From NCBI GenBank assembly GCA_024695225.1, contig JAILIO010000015.1:1-14738 (forward strand): a DNA stretch of 14,738 nt. Direction: 5' to 3'. The stretch comes from Lachnospiraceae bacterium. Its GTDB lineage: Bacteria; Bacillota; Clostridia; Lachnospirales; Lachnospiraceae. The stretch's first letter is position 1; the number at the start of each line of letters is the position of its first letter. The translations under genes were made by a program, and so were the position numbers. The notes under the pieces are model-generated. The model had not been told where the DNA came from. It was given only the letters and a program-made list of their open reading frames with translations, and did not search any database. Below, in pieces: positions 14,190-14,738 of this stretch.

Positions 14190-14738
14190 TCAAAGATTGC
14201 CGTCCCCTGTCTCAGGGATGAAGACCCTCTCGTTCTTGCCGGAATCCCTGGTCTCCATGGTCTTCTTCGCCTGGATGCCGAATTCCAGCTGGGAGTTGAT
14301 CTCCCTTATCCCCTTTCTCCTGGGGGCTTTCACATATTTGCCGGTGGATGTGAGGGCGTGAGCCTTTACATTGTCCGCAAGCTCTACCTCCAGCACCTCC
14401 ATTATCCTGGATCTCAGTTCCTCATCCTCCACAGGGAACATTATCTCCACACGCCTGTCCAGATTTCTGGGCATCCAGTCAGCGCTGGCCAGATAGTACT
14501 CGCTCATGCCGTCATTTTCAAAATAGAATATCCTGGAATGCTCCAGAAAGTTGCCCACTATGGAGCGGACCGAGATATTTTCACTGACTCCGGGGATGCC
14601 GGTCTTCAGACAGCAGATCCCTCTTATTATCAGTCTGATCTTGACCCCTGCTGCGCTGGCGCGGTAGAGAGCCTCTATGACATCCTGGTCACAGAGGGAA
14701 TTCATCTTGGCTATGATCCCGCTGCTCCTGCCGTTCAA
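14190..14738 (-). CDS. ppk1: Polyphosphate kinase 1, C-terminal part (N-terminus beyond window)
   Basis: The enzyme reversibly makes polyphosphate from ATP through a phosphorylated histidine. Only the last 182 codons are present; the right window edge cuts the gene, and the first codon seen (TTG) is internal, not a start. The segment matches the Ppk1 C-terminal domains: KMNSLCDQDVIEALYRASAA at the edge, then VKIRLIIRGICCLKTGIPG, then GNFLEHSRIFYF, whose histidine (residue 67 of the visible part) is one of the two conserved active-site histidines. ASADWMPRNLDRRVEIMFPV follows and is also characteristic. The last 45 residues are a basic then acidic tail beyond the conserved core. The gene converges on the ABC-F gene and shares its terminator. 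Confidence 0.96.
   Translation of the reverse strand: MNGRSSGIIAKMNSLCDQDVIEALYRASAAGVKIRLIIRGICCLKTGIPGVSENISVRSIVGNFLEHSRIFYFENDGMSEYYLASADWMPRNLDRRVEIMFPVEDEELRSRIMEVLEVELADNVKAHALTSTGKYVKAPRRKGIREINSQLEFGIQAKKTMETRDSGKNERVFIPETGDGNL

Overview
The window looks like chromosome of an anaerobic bacterium of the Clostridia (Firmicutes). The reasons are the strong AGGAG-type ribosome-binding sites, a DUF342/FapA protein, a small CarD-like protein, a YkpA-type ABC-F ATPase, an indolepyruvate:ferredoxin oxidoreductase (a strictly anaerobic, ferredoxin-linked enzyme), and moderate base composition with no sharp shift. I see no transposase, integrase, phage gene, CRISPR array, tRNA or rRNA. The genus cannot be fixed from sequence alone; an amino-acid-fermenting clostridium is an inference from iorAB.

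Layout, left to right. All genes from 1 to 12094 are on the minus strand, so transcription runs right to left. Positions 1-208 hold the start of an unrecognised gene cut by the window edge. Then come a zinc-ribbon/TPR/one-membrane-span protein (249-1694), a 55-residue acidic protein (1709-1876), a short stretch of imperfect repeats (about 1927-1994), a FapA/DUF342 protein (1999-3567), valyl-tRNA synthetase (3699-6374) with a plausible promoter of its own, a short CarD-like protein (6474-6824), endonuclease III (6892-7524), a PaaI-type hotdog thioesterase (7521-7946), iorB (7943-8515) and iorA (8515-10260). The last four overlap by 1-4 bases (TAATG, ATGA, ATGA) and form a tight operon. A candidate promoter precedes iorA. 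To its right a good intrinsic terminator ends a separate AMP-forming acyl-CoA ligase gene (10460-12094).

An intergenic region with divergent promoters (12095-12259) separates the ligase from the only large plus-strand gene, an ABC-F ATPase (12260-13897). After it comes a noncoding stretch with three imperfect 60-base repeats and a strong terminator shared with the converging gene. That last gene, at the right edge, is the C-terminal part of polyphosphate kinase 1 (14190-14738, minus).

How the genes fit together. iorAB, the acyl-CoA ligase and the thioesterase plausibly form an arylacid/2-oxoacid module: arylpyruvates are oxidatively decarboxylated to arylacetyl-CoA with ferredoxin reduction, and the CoA ester is made from or released to the free acid. 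Reductive carboxylation of arylacetates is the reverse possibility. The remaining genes are housekeeping (valS, nth, ppk1) or poorly characterised cell-envelope or regulatory genes. The most notable points are the clean split of the ABC-F protein into one consensus and one degenerate ATP site, the short CarD-like protein, the repeats after the ABC-F gene, and the FapA / 55-residue / Zn-ribbon-TPR cluster without flagellar genes. I found no clearly new system.
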